Assembly (NCBI GenBank): GCA_014058105.1
Contig: JACGCM010001129.1
Span: forward strand, 4,599,001 to 4,663,000
DNA length: 64,000 bases
Origin: Kingdonia uniflora
Taxonomy: Eukaryota > Streptophyta > Magnoliopsida > Ranunculales > Circaeasteraceae
Direction of reading: 5' to 3'
The notes beneath the pieces are model-generated. The model did no database searches. It saw only the letters and a program-made list of their open reading frames with translations, and was not told the DNA's origin. Below, piece by piece: positions 11,740 to 21,981 of the stretch; position 1 is the first letter of the stretch, and each line of letters starts with the position of its first letter. The position numbers and the translations under genes are program-made.

Positions 11740-11805
11740 CTTCGAAACTTGCAGAAGATTTTGTACAGAACAAGTGTACTTTGCAAACAAACCTCGGTGC
11801 AGGTA

Positions 11806-11816
11806 CTATTTATATA
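11806..11816 (-). promoter_or_regulatory. TATA box of the antisense cassette, copy A
   Basis: On the minus strand this reads TATATAAATAG, 67 bp before the aORF1 start and inside the segment between 3' LTR and cassette. The same TTATATAAATA followed by C-TGTA-C occurs at 36754, 43590 and 52324. Confidence 0.7.
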
Positions 11817-12007
11817 ACCATACATTTATTGTACAGGTACATTTTCCTAAATGTTACCATTCAATATAGGCGAAACACTTCAAACCCTAATCGCCACATA
11901 CATCAAATTACCATCAACATTCAATGCACGTACATCACCCCTTAACGCGCACATTTCCCATACAGTCAAACACATTTATTACTTCCATCACATTCGTAAC
12001 TTCGGTT

Positions 12008-12020
12008 GCGAAGGGGCGAT
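12008..12020 (+). other. Polypurine tract of copy A
   Basis: GCGAAGGGGCGAT directly precedes the 3' LTR start TGTAGGGG. It is the expected plus-strand primer site. Copies B to D carry the related GAGGGGGCGAT or GAGGGGGAGAT in reverse complement. Confidence 0.75.
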
Positions 12021-12641
12021 TGTAGGGGCTTATCCCTCGATCTTACCTAAAATCAAGTTGTCTTCTACTCGAATTACCTTCATGTCAGACTCATACATTT
12101 TCCACATGACTTCTCCAGTCAACATTGCCATATACTCCCCGAACTAATGGAGAACGTGGATCAAGCTAAAACCAAAAAAACCTGAACGAGTCAAAGCCAC
12201 CTGTCTCTCTTGAACTCAGCAGTTGCTCAGTCAACCGCCACTACCACATTGTTTGGAGAGAGTGCTCCAGCATGATGAAGAACTGTGAAAGAGGCCTATA
12301 TAAAGAAAAAGTTACATAAGAGACAAGGGCCCAGAAAATACATGAGAAATCACCAAAAAAACTATATTTTTTAAGATTTTCAATACTTTGAACATCTTAT
12401 TCATAAGATCAAGCATTTCTAAATCTAGAGATCACTTGTAATAAGATATCATCAGCCTCAAGCAATAAAAGTCACTATTACAAAAATCCTTAACCTGAGG
12501 TCATAGTTTTTTTACCTATTCATAGGTTTTCCACGCTAAGCACCTGCATCATTTCTTATTTTCTATTAGATTTTGTCATAGGTATTTTGGTGTAAGAGCA
12601 AATTCTAAGCCACTTCGAGCTCACAAAATTAGGTCATTATA
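12021..12641 (+). repeat. 3' LTR of copy A
   Basis: It pairs with 18-638 at the same length (621 bp). It keeps a TATA box TATATAAAG at 12297-12305 and CAATAAAAG near 12465. The terminal CA has mutated to TA. Confidence 0.9.
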
Positions 12642-13200
12642 CCAGCAACCTATTCAAAATTTTACTATGAGTGGCTAAGGGACAATAGGCCAATACAATG
12701 GTAGTAATCTAATTTAATGTTTACTAATATGAGTGCATATGAATGTATTAATGCTATACATATGCTAATTGATATTTTTGCAACTGTGTTTACTTAATGA
12801 CATTTTTGCAACCGTGTTTATTTAATGAAGTCTTTGTAGAAGATATACTTGCTGCCCTTAAGGAACTCTTTATGGTACCAATTTACCACAAGGCTATGTC
12901 ACTTCTAGCATTACAATGATCCCCATGATTACGTAACGCCAAATAGTATGATGAAGGAAGTGTCGCGTCAATGAATTTGAGAGATGCAGTTTGGACATTT
13001 ATATTCACAATGGGTTTTAAAACATTAATAAGGGGGAAGGCGCGTTCATGGATGATTATGTAGTACCAAATAGCAGTATGAAGGAAGTGCCACGTCAATG
13101 AATTTGAGAGTTTTTAGCACAGAATGCGCGATAATAGATAATTATGTAGCGCCGAAGTCGCGTCGACATTGTTGTCGTGGCGAGCCACGGGTAGTACTAG
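12642..13200 (+). mobile_element. Probable Helitron 3' end (5' side lost)
   Basis: The segment ends in a hairpin CGTGGC-GA-GCCACG (about 13175-13188), then a short spacer and CTAG at 13197-13200 followed by T. That is the Helitron 3'-terminus layout. Two direct copies of a ~56-bp block (12928-12983 and 13055-13110) lie inside. No coding sequence is visible. Copy A probably inserted into it. A 5' TC end was not found. Confidence 0.45.
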
Positions 13201-13204
13201 TATA

Positions 13205-14800
13205 ATATAGAAATGATTGCAAATATCTCCTCAATAGTACCTTTCTCGATAGCAGTACCTTCCCCGTCCTTTTCATCTTTATTTTCTACTACTTCAGGGG
13301 TTTGGGAAACTGTTTGGGAAACAGCAGCCATGCGATCTTTGTTTTGGACATCAACAATTTGTACAATAATTTAGAAAGCACTAGTGATATACAAATGATA
13401 ATATATATGCAAAAAAATGATATGCCAGATGCAAACATATGATAAGCTAGATGTAAACAAAATAATATTAAACCTCCTCAACAATGGTCTGGTTTTGGGT
13501 CGTAGCCATCTGTAAAGTAAATCAAATGATCAGAAGAGATGCAAAAAAATGTTAACAGCCAGCCAAAATCAAAATATGATACTTGTGTAAAGATTACCAA
13601 CCTCAAGGTCACCATCGTAATCACCAGATATACTACTCATATTCACAATTGCATTTTCATCTATGTCTCCCTCATCCTCAAAAGCACTATTTTTAACTTC
13701 AGTGGCCTCCTTAGCCTCAAAACCACCATCGCTCTTAACTTTAGTGGGTTCCACATCCTTCCCAAACTTTTCTCCCTCCAAACCTTTATCTTTACTTATA
13801 TGGTATACACCACCAACACAATCCAATAAATCCTATGAAAATATATGGAACATGATTAAATGATATGATGAATACAAAGGGATGCTAATACTATACAAAA
13901 GAAATGATATTTGTTGTTTAATAAGGGAATGTACCTTAGTTTTTGATTTGGGTTTCGCCTTAGGGCCTCTCCTCGGTTTCCCGGTGATTAACAACATCAG
14001 GGGGATATTCATAATTTCATCTTCAGTTTGAATTTCTTTAGTCTGACCCTTTTTGGTCTCAGCCTTCTTCTTCATTACCTTCTTGTCTTTTTTTTATTGA
14101 ACTTCTTCCCTTTCTCTCTTCTTTTTATTCCTCTCTTCAAGCTTAAGATTTTATTTGTGCATCTGTTTGCCATGTTCTCTGAATATCCGTTCACTTTCTA
14201 TATATTTTTAACCTTTATTCCCATCATTTTTTTTAGCATTTTCTCACTTTCGTTTCAATGGTTGTGGAGTCTTAGTCGAAATCATATCTCGCAAATTCAT
14301 TGAAACAGGTGTAGAGTATTGCTTTTCTGCATCAGGAGTACTATCAGCTAGTCCAAAAGTCTTTGTAAGATGTTTCAATAATCTATTTTGATCCTTTATT
14401 CGGTGGTGTTGCTGAACTAACATATATTATGTTGTAAATGACAATACAAATTAAGTAAAAAACAACGACTTTCAGATATACCTCAACCATGCCTTCACAA
14501 AGAGCCATTCCAATATTTGTTTTGATTGATCTGCTACTATTCTGCTACTCACGTGTTGCTTCAGCTTGAAGGTTCTAAGAAGATAAAGGAGGAAAATAAA
14601 AGACAGACATGACAAAACTTATTCATACAAGTGATAAAACATATCAGAACAAATGATAAATATCACAAACGTTAACAACTAACACAACTTATACTTATCA
14701 ATGATAAATATGATTCTGACAAATGATATGAATCACAAATAATGAGGAATGAAGCTTACCAAGGCCTCTATCACAATTTCATGCACCTTATCTATTTCAG
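13205..14800 (-). pseudogene. Unrecognised multi-exon gene remnant, hydrophilic product
   Basis: On the minus strand a series of short open blocks is bounded by GT and AG signals. The blocks include K-P-L-E-P-S-E-I-D-K-V-H-E-I-V, N-I-G-M-A-L-C-E-G-M-V-E (near 14500), H-H-R-I-K-D-Q-N-R-L-L-K-H-L (near 14400), a Lys/Glu-rich stretch (14280-14050), G-K-P-R-R-G-P-K-A-K-P-K (near 13960) and an acidic block (13826-13570). A further exon reads M-A-T-T-Q-N-Q-T-I-V-E-E near 13500. The product would be lysine-rich then acidic, nuclear-looking and partly disordered. It stops at the Helitron-like end. It could be cargo or an old transposon accessory gene. Function not identified. Confidence 0.4.
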
Positions 14801-14959
14801 AAGGCTCCAAAGGTTTCAAAAAAGTAAAAAAAAATTAGAATCAGATAAACAGATGTTTCACAATTTAAATTTGAGTTGTGTCCCGATAAATTACATACGT
14901 CTCAGATTAGTTAGTACTATTCCTCAGCCTGATGTGACGACTCGTACCCGCTGACCCCA

Positions 14960-16029
14960 CTTATCTACAAATTTAGAATTTTTAGAGTGGTTAATTGTCG
15001 TAACTTCTGAACTTTAATAGGGGAAAAACTGGGAACTCATGTCTAAAGTATCGATTTGGAAATTTATTGTTCTCAGGGTCTGATTTGAGGAAGATTGCAT
15101 TAACTTGTAATTTTTTGGTTAATTGCCGATAATTGTTAGCACCCTTTTTTTCAGTTTTTTTTTTTTTACTTAAGTCGATGTTTATAGTATACATATTTTA
15201 GACTTAAGTCCCGTTGTTTAGCAAAAAAACAATCTTAATCCTCGATTTGTAGTTTGACCCAGGTCAACTACAAGTGACTTTAGTTGACCCAATTGTCCCA
15301 AATCAACAAATATTAAAGACAACTTTGCCATTTTTGAATTTAAATTTAAAAAAATCAAATCATAAACCACAGCCTCAGGATACTTACCGTGCAGTAATCA
15401 GACGATCCAATTTTTAAGTTTGATTTAGAACCGACGGATGAATGACACGTGTCAACAATTTTTAAGTTTAACCAACATCTCACATGATTTGCACATGTTG
15501 AACATAAATGTATTTCAATTTATGCCAAACAACTACCATATTTGAACTAGATCAAGTGCAGTCAATTGTAGTTGACCTAGATCAAACTGTAAATTGAGGA
15601 CTAAGAAACTTACGTCTAATATGCATATAAATATCAGGACTTAAGTCAAAATCACCAAAATAAAGATTGTGCAAGAAAAATCCATTATACATTGTTTAAT
15701 ATAAACAATTAGCCTTTAGAGTTGGTGACAAATAGGTACTCGTAATTTTTTTATCTCCAAGAAATGAAATTGAGGTCAGCAAAGTCGTTATCAAGTGGGA
15801 TCCGCGATTTTTCAACGTTCTTAAGGCAGCAAATACTAAATGATTTCGTGGAAAATTAAAATACTGGAATCAATTGAGTTAAAAAAATCCATATGACTTT
15901 TATTTAAAATCAAAGAATATATACATCAACTAGGCGCCAGCCCCATAAAATTATTATAAACACGTATTAATCGTTCACTTGTAGAAAAGGCAGAATATCT
16001 GGATATCCAAATGCCTAGACTTTAGACGA
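14960..16029. other. Non-coding stretch holding a foldback element
   Basis: Apart from the inverted-repeat element at 15165-15660 I see only AT-rich sequence. GGTTAATTG-type motifs near 14985 and 15117 resemble terminal sequences of common plant MITEs. No gene is supported. Confidence 0.5.
15165..15660. mobile_element. Foldback MITE with ~110-bp inverted arms
   Basis: The left arm (about 15165-15285) carries ACTTAAGTC, a TATA-rich stretch, TTAATCCTCGATTTGTAGTTTGAC and AGGTCAACTACAA. The right arm (about 15545-15660) is its reverse complement with scattered differences. About 260 bp of non-coding DNA lies between them. There is no transposase, so it is non-autonomous. Exact ends and target duplication were not resolved. 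Confidence 0.6.
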
Positions 16030-16288
16030 TCATGGCACTGCAGGGACCAGGTGGAGGCGGTGAGTAATCTCGTAATCTGTTAACTGAGCTCCTGCAGAAC
16101 CATACTTGTGAAAGCATGAACATAAAAGCATGAATATCACCTACGAGTTTGCAAAACATTTCAGATCATATTGAGTGAAACTAGAATTAGGGATGTTTTC
16201 TTACCTGGGAAAGCGATGGTACTTGAGGGAAAGAAGACTACAAGTAGAAGAAAAGCGCGGGGATGGTTTTCTTGATTTTGAACCCCAT
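16030..16288 (-). pseudogene. Small secreted peptide gene, two exons, frameshifted
   Basis: Exon 1 (16288-16205) begins M-G-F-K-I-K-K-T-I-P-A-L-F and, after a one-base shift, continues L-L-L-V-V-F-F-P-S-S-T-I-A-F-P, a typical signal peptide. A donor GTAAGA (16204) and an acceptor TGCAG (16092) frame an intron of 113 bp. Exon 2 gives G-A-Q-L-T-D-Y-E-I-T-H-R-L-H-L-V-P and a stop at 16030-16032. Without the shift the frame ends at TAG in exon 1. The product would be a short secreted peptide. The family is not recognised. A similar signal-peptide gene lies 670 bp to the right. Confidence 0.45.
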
Positions 16289-16299
16289 GGCTTCTTAAT

Positions 16300-16950
16300 T
16301 AAGTGGAGAGGGAATGGAGTATCACGGGTTTTTATTAAGCCAACGTCTTAGGGTTGATTTTTCTTCTCTTCTAGGGTGTCAGATTAGATTCATTCCATGT
16401 TTCATTAACAAACTAGTCTTTTTTTTATTCTGTTTTCTACGGAAGGCTACATGATTCAAAGTCCTGTGTATATTTGCTACAAAACCAAGATCACATTAAG
16501 CATAAAATAGGCAAAATTATCCCGTCCTGGATCCAATATAAGCTACCTAGGCTGAATAGCCTTGGACATCATCCTCAAGCTAGCTGGAATATGTTCATTT
16601 TGCTTTCATGATGGTGTGTATTATATTGTTGTCTGGATCATTTTGAATTTTGAGTCTCTAGAGAAAGAAAAAAAAATCTCCAAATATTAACACGGACTTG
16701 AAGCTCTTCTTTTCATATTTGAAATAGACGGCAATTCTCTAAGTAAAATTCAATAAAATGAAAATTTGGGACGTAGGTTTTGACCACCACGGTCAACAAA
16801 AAATGCATATCAGAGAATGCATGTTCTTGTTTTGGACCATATTACGATTAATAGTACGTAATAATCCCAATGATATATTATTAGCTAAAAGTTTATAAAT
16901 ACATCAAAGTATCAAATACAAATCAATGTATTAACATTGGATTGAATTAT
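16300..16950. other. Intergenic, no feature seen
   Basis: AT-rich sequence with no sustained frame, repeat or RNA structure that I could support. Confidence 0.5.
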
Positions 16951-16954
16951 ATAA

Positions 16955-17257
16955 TCAAGGCTTCTTGGGAGATCGACCCTTTCCAGGAACTAGTGGTGGT
17001 GATTTGTAACCCCATGCTGATGGTGGTGTTACGCAACTAACGTAAACAGTTCATTCTGGTGGTGGTGGTGGTGACCATGTTGGTCGTACTGGTAATATGG
17101 GTCCCTGGTGTATTTATGTATTGCGTGCTGGTAGTGGTGGTGGCGAATTAAAAGGACGAAGACCTCTTCTCCCTTCTATACCTGCAAAAACCGTAGTAGT
17201 TGAGAGTAGCACAATGGCAAGTACAACAAGAAAGCATTTGTTCACTTGGAACCGCAT
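16955..17257 (-). pseudogene. Small secreted proline-rich peptide gene with two stops
   Basis: The start at 17257 opens M-R-F-Q-V-N-K-C-F-L-V-V-L-A-I-V-L-L-S, a clear signal peptide ending near T-V-F-A-G. After G-R-R-G-L-R-P-F-N and P-P-P-L-P the frame meets TAA (17114-17116). It continues in frame through W-S-P-P-P-P-P-E, a TGA, then P-P-S-A-W-G-Y-K-S-P-P and R-S-P-K-K-P to TGA at 16955. The total is 101 codons with two single-base-type stops. TTATAAATTG about 45 bp upstream (about 17301-17310) is a likely TATA box. It was probably a cell-wall or apoplastic proline-rich peptide, now inactive or encoding only the 47-residue N-terminal part. Confidence 0.55.
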
Positions 17258-17259
17258 AT

Positions 17260-17547
17260 TGGCTTTTCTTTAGATGTGAAGGAATCAAGTTAAATTCTTT
17301 CAATTTATAAGCCAGGCAGGATTCATAATTTTGTATATATATTTAAAGATAATTAGTCGTCGTTAATTGGAAATTCCCTGGCTTGGTGATAGGGTTTACT
17401 TGGTGGGGGCGAGTCGAAGTCAACAAGTCAAAAAAAATGATGTAACAAAAAATGATAATATATATATATATCAAAAATTCAAAATTGTACAAAAATACTT
17501 TTCTTCAAAATATTTATTATAATATCATATCAAAGATACTAGATTTC
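17260..17547. other. 3' flank of the hAT gene, AT-rich
   Basis: It contains a short (TA)n run near 17458-17470. GGTGGGGGCGAGTCGAAGTC near 17402 might be the hAT terminal sequence, since it loosely resembles the reverse complement of 26690-26712, but the match is weak. Nothing else seen. Confidence 0.35.
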
Positions 17548-17996
17548 TCATATTGGTCCTTGACGCGGCCTCATCTTCTCGAACCGTTGCATAATTGCCT
17601 CATTTTCCACTTCCTTGAAAATGTCTTTCTCAATGTATGTAACTAAACAATCATTCAGCCATTCATCGCTCATTCGACCATGCAACGTAGTCTTCATGAT
17701 ATGCATGGCAGAGAAGACTCTTTCAACATTGGCAGTAGCAACCGATAAGATTAACGCCAATTTTAGGAGCAAAAAAAACTAACGGGTGAAAAAAAAAATT
17801 GAGTCTGAACCATCTTCTTCGTAAGGTTGGCAATTCCAATCACTTCAAAATACCTATTATCAGTCTGAACATCTATTATATACGTGTCAAGTTCATCCTC
17901 AAGCGTGTTAAGATTGAATCGTGAAAAATCAGCCGGATAAAGACGAACAAGGTTTAGTAACTTCTGTTTGTCAAAGGCAGAAAATGAATTGGAGGG
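17548..17996 (-). pseudogene. hAT-type transposase (ZMYM1/TTF-finger class), C-terminal half
   Basis: Reading from 17996 downward the block N-S-F-S-A-F-D-K-Q-K-L-L, L-Y-P-A-D-F and L-E-D-E-L-D-T-Y leads, through a poly-T disrupted patch near 17770, to L-A-L-I-L-S-V-A-T-A-N-V-E-R-V-F-S-A-M and M-S-D-E-W-L-N-D-C-L-V-T-Y-I-E. This is the hAT C-terminal dimerisation region. The gene continues at 23902 on the far side of a gypsy insertion, and the reading frame rejoins exactly at the GAGGG duplication. This family is often annotated as a host zinc-finger MYM-type protein but is a domesticable transposase. Confidence 0.85.
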
Positions 17997-18634
17997 CAAT
18001 CCACAATCGAATTGAGATTAACCTAAACGAATAAATGAAATGAAGAATAAATACAATTGGTGGGAGAATTTCTCTTTTGAAGCTTCAATTGCTCAATGAT
18101 TTGATTTCAATTAAATTACTCTCAAAACCCAAAGTCTCTCTTACAAAAACTTGGATTGATCTAAGATAATTTAACCTTGCCTAGCCTTACCCCTTTATGA
18201 GGGTTACAAGTTTCTAGTTACAAGCTATGACCATTATTCCCTTGAAGCGCCTAAAATATTGATGGAATATGATAGTTGTTCGAGCGAACCCATTGGTCAT
18301 TAGAACGACTGGCCAAATTAAGCTTAAGAAAAGCCTTAGCGTGAATTGATCTTCTAAAAATCTAGGTCGTTCGAATGACTTTAATGTCGTTCGAACAACT
18401 TTGCCTATTTTTGCCTAAACAAAATCAGCTTGAATTAGTCGAATAAACTCAGCTCAAATAGACACTTCTAGAAATACTAGGTTGTATAGACTCAACTTGA
18501 ATAGACTTAGCTCAAGTTGGTCTTCTAGGAACTTCCAGGTTGTTCCTCTCATAACTCGTTCGAATGACTCCAATATTCGTTCGAACGAGTTGGCATCTTT
18601 TGAAGGGGTTCGATCTTAAGATCCTCCTAGATCA
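17997..18634 (-). repeat. 3' LTR of the gypsy element
   Basis: In element orientation it starts TGATCTAGGAGG. It contains several TTCGAA-centred palindromes (for example in CGTTCGAACGAG). It pairs with 23241-23901. Confidence 0.85.
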
Positions 18635-18980
18635 TGGCTCCCCCATTTAGGAGCCTTGAGCTCCTGCTCAAGCTAGAATTGGAGATGAGGAAATACGGCG
18701 GTGCCCATTTCCCTGTTATGCCACTTTGACTTGTTACGTAGTTGACCTTTCTTCCCAACTCGGAACGACTCGATACTACCTTGTCTTGTAGCATGAAATT
18801 TCCTCTCTAAAATACTATCCTCCTAGAATGGATCTTCTCTTTCCATCCATAAGTCATCAACTGAAAGTAGGCGAGTTTCGATTGTAGAGTCTTTATCTAA
18901 ATGAGACGGCTTAAGCAGCTTCAAATCCTCGACGTTAATCACCGAATACATCTTCATGAACGATGGAAAATCTAATTTAA
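18635..18980 (-). other. gypsy 3' untranslated / pol C-terminal tail
   Basis: It lies between the integrase C-terminus and the 3' LTR, with a polypurine tract at 18635-18650. Residues such as S-I-E-S-F-R-V-G-K-K-G-Q can be read near 18760 but the frame is broken. No chromodomain could be supported. Confidence 0.4.
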
Positions 18981-19985
18981 ATGCGTTATCACCAATCTTC
19001 TTGAGTATAGTGAACGGACCATTGCGGATAGGCTTGAGTTTCTAACCTTTTCCCTTTACTCGTTCCTTACCCAAATGCAACCAAACTAGGCCGCCCTCTT
19101 AAAAAGTACACTTAACACAATATTTGTCGTATCGAGCCTTATACTTCACTTAAGTCTTCTTCAATTGTACTTCAATCGCCTCATGGACCTTGTTTATCCT
19201 CTCAATAAAATGTTGAGCTTTAACTTGTTCATCTTCCTCCTTTCCTGACACCGTCTTATCCCTAAAAATAAAAGCCAAATCAAAAGGGCTTTGAGGCAAG
19301 TACCCCAAACAAACTTCAAATGGAGACTCCAAAGTGGAACTATAAATTGCCTAGTAAAACACAAATTGAAGATATGGAAAATTCTCATTCGAAGTCTTAA
19401 AATTCTTAGAATGGAATCCCCGTAATAAATGAAGCAAAAATAAAAGGCGGTACTTCTCTTCAATATAGTGTCCATCATCCCCCATAATGATCTCCAGAAA
19501 TTCCCTAAAAAGTGGCTATCCTTATCAGAAATAATAGAAGAAGGGATCTCAAAATACCTTAAGACGTCTCTGAAAAATAATCGCAGTGCTCCTTCCTCGG
19601 TGACCGTTTTCTGGCATGGAATAAGAACAATCATCTTGCTGAATCGATCTACCACTACAAATAAATTGTCATTCTTAAACTTGGTCATGGACAAACCACC
19701 CATAAAATCTATCGAAATGTTCTCCCAAGTTTGGCTAGGAACTAGTAATGGTAAGTACAATCCTAACTTACAATTGGAAGGCTTCGATGTGTTATATAGC
19801 ACGCAACCACGAACCATACAAGTAATATCCACCTGCATCTTCGACCAATTGACATACCGCTGTAAATTTAACAGAGTCTTCTCAACTCCAAAATGACCAG
19901 CCACCCAGGAGCAATGTCACTCTAATCCAATATAAACGATCTCCGCCCTCTGAAATACATAATAGATTGCCCCTGTAAATCAAAC
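18981..19985 (-). pseudogene. gypsy integrase
   Basis: Read from about 19985 downward: A-G-H-F-G-V-E-K-T-L and C-M-V-R-G-C of the HHCC zinc finger. The core follows with N-I-S-I-D-F-M-G-G-L, V-V-D-R-F-S-K-M, and S-D-K-D-S-H-F-L-G-N-F-W. The later region shows G-Y-L-P-Q-S-P-F-D-L and R-N-G-P-F-T-I-L-K-K-I-G-D-N-A-F (GPY/F-like module). Frameshifts lie near 19480 and 19330, and the catalytic Glu region is disrupted. The enzyme would integrate cDNA in the nucleus. Confidence 0.85.
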
Positions 19986-20099
19986 CATCTTTTAATACAT
20001 ACTCGTATGTCTTGCCTTGTAGTAACTTCTGGTGAATCATACTGAGCTCCTTATCATTTTCATACCCTGTAACTTAATAAGAAGAAATAATCGGCTATA

Positions 20100-20541
20100 T
20101 TTGCATAGCTACCAACAAAGCTGAAATAATTGGTAATGGGGGCCGAGATAACATATCAGCCATTTTGTTGTCCACTCCTTTCTTATACTTGATCATCCAA
20201 GTGAATTGTTGTAAGTACGACATCCACTTCATAAGGTGAGCTTGTTGTAGCCTGGACTACATAGATAAAAACTGTAAAGATTTGTGATCATAATGTACCA
20301 CAACCTCCTTTCCTAAAAACTCCACCAATACTTCATTAATTGATATAATGCGTAGAACTTCTTATCATAGGTAGGATAGTTGTGTACTGCCCCTATAAAC
20401 ATTTTAGAATGGTAAGCAACCGGCCTTCCATCATGTAATTTCCCCTAATACATAGTCAAACACATTTGTTTCAACCTCAAAGGACCATTGTAAATTGGGT
20501 AACGCTGACACTGGCACATCTGTAATCTTGCGCTTTAGCAA
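20100..20541 (-). pseudogene. gypsy RNase H domain
   Basis: Visible elements are F-E-V-E-T-N-V-F-D-Y-V-L-G, H-Y-D-H-K-S-L-Q-F-L and K-Y-K-K-G-V-D-N-K-M-A-D-M-L-S-R, the usual order for gypsy RNase H. The catalytic Asp of the first block appears as Glu/Thr-shifted and several stops are present. It follows the RT directly and precedes the integrase. Confidence 0.75.
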
Positions 20542-21516
20542 CTAAAAAGTCTTTTTATCGTGATCTTCCCACACAAACTTCATACCAGCCTTTATCAAGA
20601 AATGTAACGGTGCGGCTATCTGTAAAAAATGTCGAATAAACTTCCGTAAACATTGATAAAAACCCATAAAACTTCTCACTTTCGTCACTGTACGGGGTCT
20701 AGGCCAATCAGCAATGACTAAGACCTTCTCTTGATATACCTTAAGCTCACTGCCACCAATAATAAATCCCAAGTATACTTGCTCCTTCTTCCTAAACTCG
20801 AACTTCTTCCCATTTAGAAAGAGTTGTTGTGATCGCAATGCTTTCAAGACTTTGCGAATATGCACGAGGTACTCCTTCCATGTTTGACTATATATTAAGA
20901 TGTCATCTAAATATGCAATCAGGTAATCTTTAATAAAAGTACAAAGTACCCCATTCATCAACCACATAAATGTCATTGGAGCATTGCATAACCCAAAAGG
21001 CATCATCAACCACACAAAGATTCCTTGTTTGGTCTTGAAAGCCGTCTTCCAAGTATCTTCTTCACAGATTCTAACTTGATGGTAACTTAACTTAAGATCC
21101 AGCTTGGTGAATAACCAAACCTTATGCAACTCATCTAAAAGCTCGTCAATCCATGAGAGTGGATAATGATTCTTCACAGTAATCTTGTTCAGCGCCCGAT
21201 AATCCATACACATTCTCTAAGACCCATCTTTCTTTGGTACCAATAACTCCGGTGAACCACAAGGTAAGCAACTCGGATTAATAACCCCTTGTTCTAAGAG
21301 TTCTTGTGCCTGTTGCTTAATCTCATCAGACTCGGTTGCAGAAGTGTAATACAACCCAATGTTGGGTAGTGGCTCATTATTCACCAAGGTAATATTATAC
21401 TCCACGTCTCTCTTATGCGGTATCCCTTCTATGCCTAAAAATAAGTCTATATACTCCTCTTGCAACTTCTCCATTTCAACTTGTTGCTTAGGTGACATTG
21501 CCAAAGCAGATAACAC
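20542..21516 (-). pseudogene. pol: gypsy reverse transcriptase
   Basis: From 21516: E-G-I-P-H-K-R-D-V-E-Y-N-I, L-L-E-Q-G-V-I-N-P-S, then M-D-Y-R-A-L-N-K-I-T-V-K, F-T-K-L-D-L-K-L-S-Y-H-Q-V-R, M-P-F-G-L-C-N-A-P and the catalytic Y-L-D-D-I-L-I-Y-S. The thumb has F-L-N-G-K-K-F-E-F and Y-L-G-F-I-I. Only one stop (TAG at 21214-21216, before the M-C-M-D-Y-R block) separates two long open stretches, making this the best preserved polymerase domain in the window. Confidence 0.92.
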
Positions 21517-21981
21517 CTTAATCGACAGACCCTCATGAACTGGTCATACCAGCAACAAAACATACTTGTCACTCGCATTAACTAACCTCTTTGCCTGAGT
21601 CGTCATTACTAAATTATTGGTGGTGACATGTTCCTTATAAGCATTTATATGAAATTCATTCCCCTCCTTCACAAGACGATACTTGTAAGCTCTAGGGTAA
21701 AGAATCACATCTCAGTCCCAAAGATAAAAGTTACCCATGACTTGATACACATCTAAAGGAACCACCTCACATGTCACTTTGTCAATAAACTGTTCAGTAA
21801 TTGCAAACTTAAGCGTACAATGTTTTATGATCTTCAACTCTGCGTCTTTTTGAATCTAACCTAAACCATACGGCTTAGGATGGGTCATAGTAGCCAAACC
21901 CTTCTTCTTCACCACCGCCTCAGAGATTAAATTATTCTGACTACCCAGATGAATGATGGCCTCTACTAAACTCTACTTCAC
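21517..21981 (-). pseudogene. gypsy protease region
   Basis: The expected active-site strand reads I-I-H-L-G-S-Q-N-N-L-I-S near 21945, in the position of the usual hydrophobic-D-x-G-S motif, so the catalytic Asp is His here. Downstream blocks such as C-E-V-V-P-L-D-V-Y-Q-V-M-G-N-F-Y-L fit gypsy proteases. Stops are present at several points. Confidence 0.65.

Larger units (their letters stand above)
18..12641 (+). mobile_element. Tat-lineage Ty3/gypsy retrotransposon, complete but decayed (copy A)
   Basis: Two 621-bp LTRs bound the element. The order is PBS, gag remnant, protease, RT, RNase H, second RNase H, integrase, ~160-bp tandem repeats, an antisense accessory cassette, polypurine tract and 3' LTR. 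The flanks read CAAGC (13-17) and CCAGC (12642-12646), a one-mismatch 5-bp target duplication. The gag-less structure and many stops mean it cannot move by itself. The LTRs differ at roughly 70-80 sites by eye (about 88% identity), so the insertion is old. The tandem second RNase H after the normal one and the antisense gene block are hallmarks of the Tat lineage. Confidence 0.9.

Noticed and set aside
12883..13098. 71-residue minus-strand frame in the Helitron-like segment
   Set aside because: It spans two direct repeats and has no recognisable motif; judged non-coding.
17452..17646. Small + strand frame near the hAT 3' end
   Set aside because: It is opposite the conserved hAT C-terminus and begins in a TA microsatellite.
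18200..18620. TTCGAA palindromes considered as attachment sites or transcription terminators
   Set aside because: They sit inside a retrotransposon LTR and recur in the partner LTR. No integrase-type system is nearby.
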